From positions 1 through 25,307 of the forward strand of contig CAADUW010000135.1 in assembly GCA_900752285.1 (NCBI GenBank): a stretch of 25,307 nt of DNA, read 5' to 3'. Position numbers and translations under genes: made by a program. This stretch comes from an uncultured Oscillospiraceae bacterium (GTDB taxonomy: Bacteria > Bacillota > Clostridia > Oscillospirales > Oscillospiraceae). How positions within the stretch are numbered: position 1 is the first letter of the stretch; the number at the start of each line of letters is the position of its first letter. The notes under the pieces are model-generated. The model was given only the letters and a program-made list of their open reading frames with translations. It made no database searches and was not told where the DNA came from. This document shows positions 22,862 to 25,307 of this stretch, piece by piece.

Positions 22862-23644
22862 CTATTTGTAATCTTTGTTTTTGAGCGACGTACCGACAAA
22901 CGGTATCGTTGCAAATTCCCGAGGGTTACTACGTATAATGTAATCGATATAATTAGCCACCATCAATGCGTAAGCATAGTACCCCATCGGGTTCGGATGG
23001 AAGCCCAGCCCGAACGACTTACGCATTTCGGCGTCGTATACGGGCGCATGCGCAGTCATATCCAGCAAGTACGTAAAGTCGAACATATCGCACAATTTGG
23101 CAAGTTCGCTTGCGATATAACGAATATCTTTATCGCAGGCTTCACCGCGAAGTTGCGGAGTAACGACAAAAATACGCGCATTTGGCTCGATCGTTTTAAG
23201 TTTGCAAACGATTTTGCCCATATTGCCGAAGAACGTATCGGCGTTATCCTGCGGACATTCTGCGTTAACGTCCTTGACGCTTCCCAACGGATGTCCGCAG
23301 ACAAACGAATCGTTGTTGCCCAGCGCAATGATATACGCTTGATTCCATTGCCAAAATCCGTTTGCATCCGCCCAACTTTGCATATACTCGCGCGCGGTCA
23401 TTCCGCCGCGAGAATAATTGTTGTATTTCGTCCCCGTAATGCGTTCCAAAACAGCGGGCCACGAATACCCGTACATATCGGTATAAACTATGCTGCCGTT
23501 TTCGTCGTGGCTTTCGAACTCACCCGACGACAAAGAATCCCCTATCACTCCTATTTGTTTGAATACGCCTGCAAAACCGCACGTTTCCTTGATAATATCC
23601 AACGGCTGTTCGTTTGCGCCGAGTTCAAAACGTTTGTTATCCAT
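22862..23644 (-). CDS. SGNH/GDSL-family hydrolase (esterase-like)
   Basis: The 260-residue product starts at ATG 23644. All four SGNH blocks are visible: IGDSLSSGE with the nucleophile Ser near residue 38, Gly in SRGGMTAREY, Asn in ALGNNDS, and the catalytic His in GFHPNPMGYYAYA. No signal peptide is present, so it should act inside the cell, for example removing acetyl or other acyl groups from an imported sugar. It lies 2 nt after the MFS transporter stop, so the pair is co-transcribed. It is unrelated in detail to the two membrane-anchored SGNH proteins of the dlt-like operon. The substrate is unknown. Confidence 0.85.
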   Translation of the reverse strand: MDNKRFELGANEQPLDIIKETCGFAGVFKQIGVIGDSLSSGEFESHDENGSIVYTDMYGYSWPAVLERITGTKYNNYSRGGMTAREYMQSWADANGFWQWNQAYIIALGNNDSFVCGHPLGSVKDVNAECPQDNADTFFGNMGKIVCKLKTIEPNARIFVVTPQLRGEACDKDIRYIASELAKLCDMFDFTYLLDMTAHAPVYDAEMRKSFGLGFHPNPMGYYAYALMVANYIDYIIRSNPREFATIPFVGTSLKNKDYK

Positions 23645-23646
23645 TT

Positions 23647-25086
23647 TTATTCACCGTCCTGTGTTTCTTCTTTAATTTTTTTAGGCTTATCCCATTCCGT
23701 ACCCGTTACCGTTTTAAGATCCAGTCCGCGAGTTTCGCCGACAAACAGCCACATTATTACGATTGCGCCCACAAGCCCCGGCACAGTCAAACCCAAGTAC
23801 ATATAGCCGAACATCTTCTCGGGAATGATAGGAAGCAGTATCATAGTGATAACCGTTGCAAGTCCGCCCATAACTCCGTTAAGCAGCGTGTTGATTACAG
23901 TTACGGACGAACGCAAGTTTGTAGGAGAAGACTCGGAGAACATTATTCCGCCGATAGTATCGCCCGCGCCCCAGTAACTGCCCATAAATCCGCCGATTGC
24001 AAAGCCTGTCAAATACGGAGTCCACTTGAACATACCGCTTAAAATAAACAGCAAATAGCACGCCAACGCCGAACAAGACATCACAATTATAGTTATTTTG
24101 CGCCCGAATTTGTCCGACACAAAACCCGATATCAACGTAAACAGCGCGTTGCCTACGGGATACAAGAATAGAGCAAGAGTTATTTCTTCTTCCGTCATCA
24201 AAGCAGACCTTGCCATAACCGTACTGTACGTTGCCGTACCTAACGAAGCAAGATAGAAACAACAGCAGGCGATGATCAAAGAGCGTAATTGCCTGTGTTT
24301 GAATGCGAATTTTACAGCGGTCAGAATTCCGCCTTGAGCGTTTTGCTCGCGCTCTTCCTTACTGCATTGTTCGCGTTCTTCGATGGGAGTTTTTAAGTAC
24401 TCTATTCTTTTTGTTAAAAACGCGTTTGTTTCCTTTGCAAAAAGCAACGCGAATAACGCCATTACAAAACCGATAATTGCCGGAACTAAATATACAACGT
24501 GCCAACGCTCGCTTACATTTTGCATAAGCGTAGCCCTGAGCAACGGAACAAGCAACGTACCCAGTATCGCCACCGCTTTTACGATTGCGTAGTTACGGGC
24601 GCGGGACTTTTCGTCGGAGCATTCCAGTATGTACACACATTGCATATCGTGCGACACCATAAAACCCATCAACGTGCCGCCTATCATGTAAACGTAGATG
24701 TCCTTAGATAAATACACAAGGAACAGCCCTAACCCCATACATAACGTGTTAATAACCAAAAACGGCTTACGCCCGAATTTGTCCGCAAGGGGACGGTAGA
24801 AAATAATAAGCAACGTTACCGGATAGGAAATAAAACCAATGGCGGAAAAGAGCGATAATGCCGCGCCGTATTCCATACCCATATTTTTTACGAAGAATTC
24901 CGTAACGATATTCGCCTGAAACTGAATGGATATAGTAGACGCTATTTCGTCCGTTATGTAGATGAGCGACAAAATCATAAACAGGTAAATCAGATAAAAC
25001 TTGTTGCTTCTTGCGCCCAACTGCTTTTCGCGGCGGATAAGTTCTTTGGCTTCGCGCGCCTGTAATCGTTCAACGTTTTTTACCAT
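23647..25086 (-). CDS. MFS transporter, sugar-porter-like
   Basis: The ATG at 25086 follows AAGGAG at 10 nt, giving 479 residues and about 12 hydrophobic helices. Sugar-porter features include RPLADKFGRKPFLV (loop 2-3), SDKFGRKITII (loop 8-9) and VGETRGLDL at the end of helix 12. The 45-residue N-terminal cytoplasmic stretch is charged. A central loop with EEREQCSKEEREQN is also charged. It probably imports a sugar or acylated glycoside that the SGNH hydrolase then deacylates; the substrate is inferred only from context. Arginine codons are mostly CGC, unlike the CGG-rich genes of 3481-10358. Confidence 0.87.
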   Translation of the reverse strand: MVKNVERLQAREAKELIRREKQLGARSNKFYLIYLFMILSLIYITDEIASTISIQFQANIVTEFFVKNMGMEYGAALSLFSAIGFISYPVTLLIIFYRPLADKFGRKPFLVINTLCMGLGLFLVYLSKDIYVYMIGGTLMGFMVSHDMQCVYILECSDEKSRARNYAIVKAVAILGTLLVPLLRATLMQNVSERWHVVYLVPAIIGFVMALFALLFAKETNAFLTKRIEYLKTPIEEREQCSKEEREQNAQGGILTAVKFAFKHRQLRSLIIACCCFYLASLGTATYSTVMARSALMTEEEITLALFLYPVGNALFTLISGFVSDKFGRKITIIVMSCSALACYLLFILSGMFKWTPYLTGFAIGGFMGSYWGAGDTIGGIMFSESSPTNLRSSVTVINTLLNGVMGGLATVITMILLPIIPEKMFGYMYLGLTVPGLVGAIVIMWLFVGETRGLDLKTVTGTEWDKPKKIKEETQDGE

Positions 25087-25307
25087 TTTGAGTTTTCTCC
25101 TTTTGGAAATTGTAAACAAGAAAATTCTTGGTCATCTTGTCGGTAATGCCGTAGCGCTCCGCCAGATTGTGTATGGCTTGCAAAAAATCCGCACCGGAGC
25201 AACCCTTGGACAACAGGTTTTCTTTTTCGATAAGTTTATTCCAAAAAACATTCAAAACAATTTCGTCGGTGGCAAGAGAAACAACCGAATGATTGCGCGT
25301 ATGCACG
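25070..25307 (-). CDS. C-terminal end of an unrecognised protein, cut by the window edge
   Basis: At least 78 residues, all apparently helical, end in NFLVYNFQKEKTQNGKKR. The frame is open to the window edge, so the true start lies outside. The last 17 nt overlap the beginning of the MFS gene, implying one operon. The helical character would suit the ligand-binding end of a small regulator, but there is no motif that proves it, and I do not assign a function. Confidence 0.5.
   Translation of the reverse strand, partial: VHTRNHSVVSLATDEIVLNVFWNKLIEKENLLSKGCSGADFLQAIHNLAERYGITDKMTKNFLVYNFQKEKTQNGKKR

Noticed and set aside
22817..24711. Plus-strand open frames opposite the SGNH hydrolase and MFS transporter genes
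   Set aside because: The minus-strand genes have full motif sets; the plus-strand frames have none.
1..25307. tRNA, rRNA, CRISPR arrays and riboswitches
   Set aside because: I looked for cloverleaf ends, regularly spaced repeats and conserved aptamer cores and recognised none; covariance-model searches could not be run.

Overview
This window reads as chromosomal DNA of a gut-type Clostridia member, probably Oscillospiraceae/Ruminococcaceae-like (inferred). The support is strong AGGAGG ribosome binding sites, a clostridial-type hybrid cluster protein, a remnant of the sporulation sigma factor SigK, and a GH3/GPH sugar locus. The organism cannot be named from sequence alone. The last ~2.5 kb (22831 to the end) differs in base and arginine-codon use and may come from another genome.

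Region by region. (1) 1-2460, minus strand: hairpins and terminators, then a two-gene nitrosative-stress unit of hcp and a 4Fe-4S partner. It is divergent from a Crp/Fnr regulator (2545-3213), with a palindromic operator centred about 41.5 bp upstream of the predicted hcp start. (2) 3411-10410, plus strand: a seven-gene operon with its own promoter and a strong terminator. It encodes a DltA-like adenylating ligase, a PLP decarboxylase resembling BtrK, a carrier protein, an SGNH protein, a second carrier identical in protein sequence, an MBOAT acyltransferase and a second SGNH protein. I read this as a dlt-like surface-acylation pathway in which the amino acid may be decarboxylated while bound to the carrier, so that the group exported is not D-alanine. 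This is the strongest candidate for an undescribed system here. (3) 10411-11500: a broken sigK between two inverted copies of one hairpin, plus a small conserved-looking protein. (4) 11503-16157: a GH3 beta-glucosidase and GPH-type symporter operon, divergent from an AraC regulator, with a two-turn direct repeat as likely operator. (5) 16293-18629: a GNAT acetyltransferase, a MerR/TipA-type regulator with a 19-bp-spacer promoter, and a SWIM zinc-finger protein. (6) 18677-20848, minus strand: an AbrB-like DNA-binding protein, a short HipA-like kinase and a uracil-DNA-glycosylase-fold protein, forming a likely toxin-antitoxin or defence operon. (7) 20849-22830: decayed DNA with a truncated SWIM paralogue cut by an internally deleted IS5/IS1182-type element. 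(8) 22862-25307, minus strand: an SGNH/GDSL hydrolase, a sugar-porter-like MFS transporter and the end of an unrecognised gene.

All functions are inferred from motifs read by eye. No database search, alignment program or fold prediction was run.
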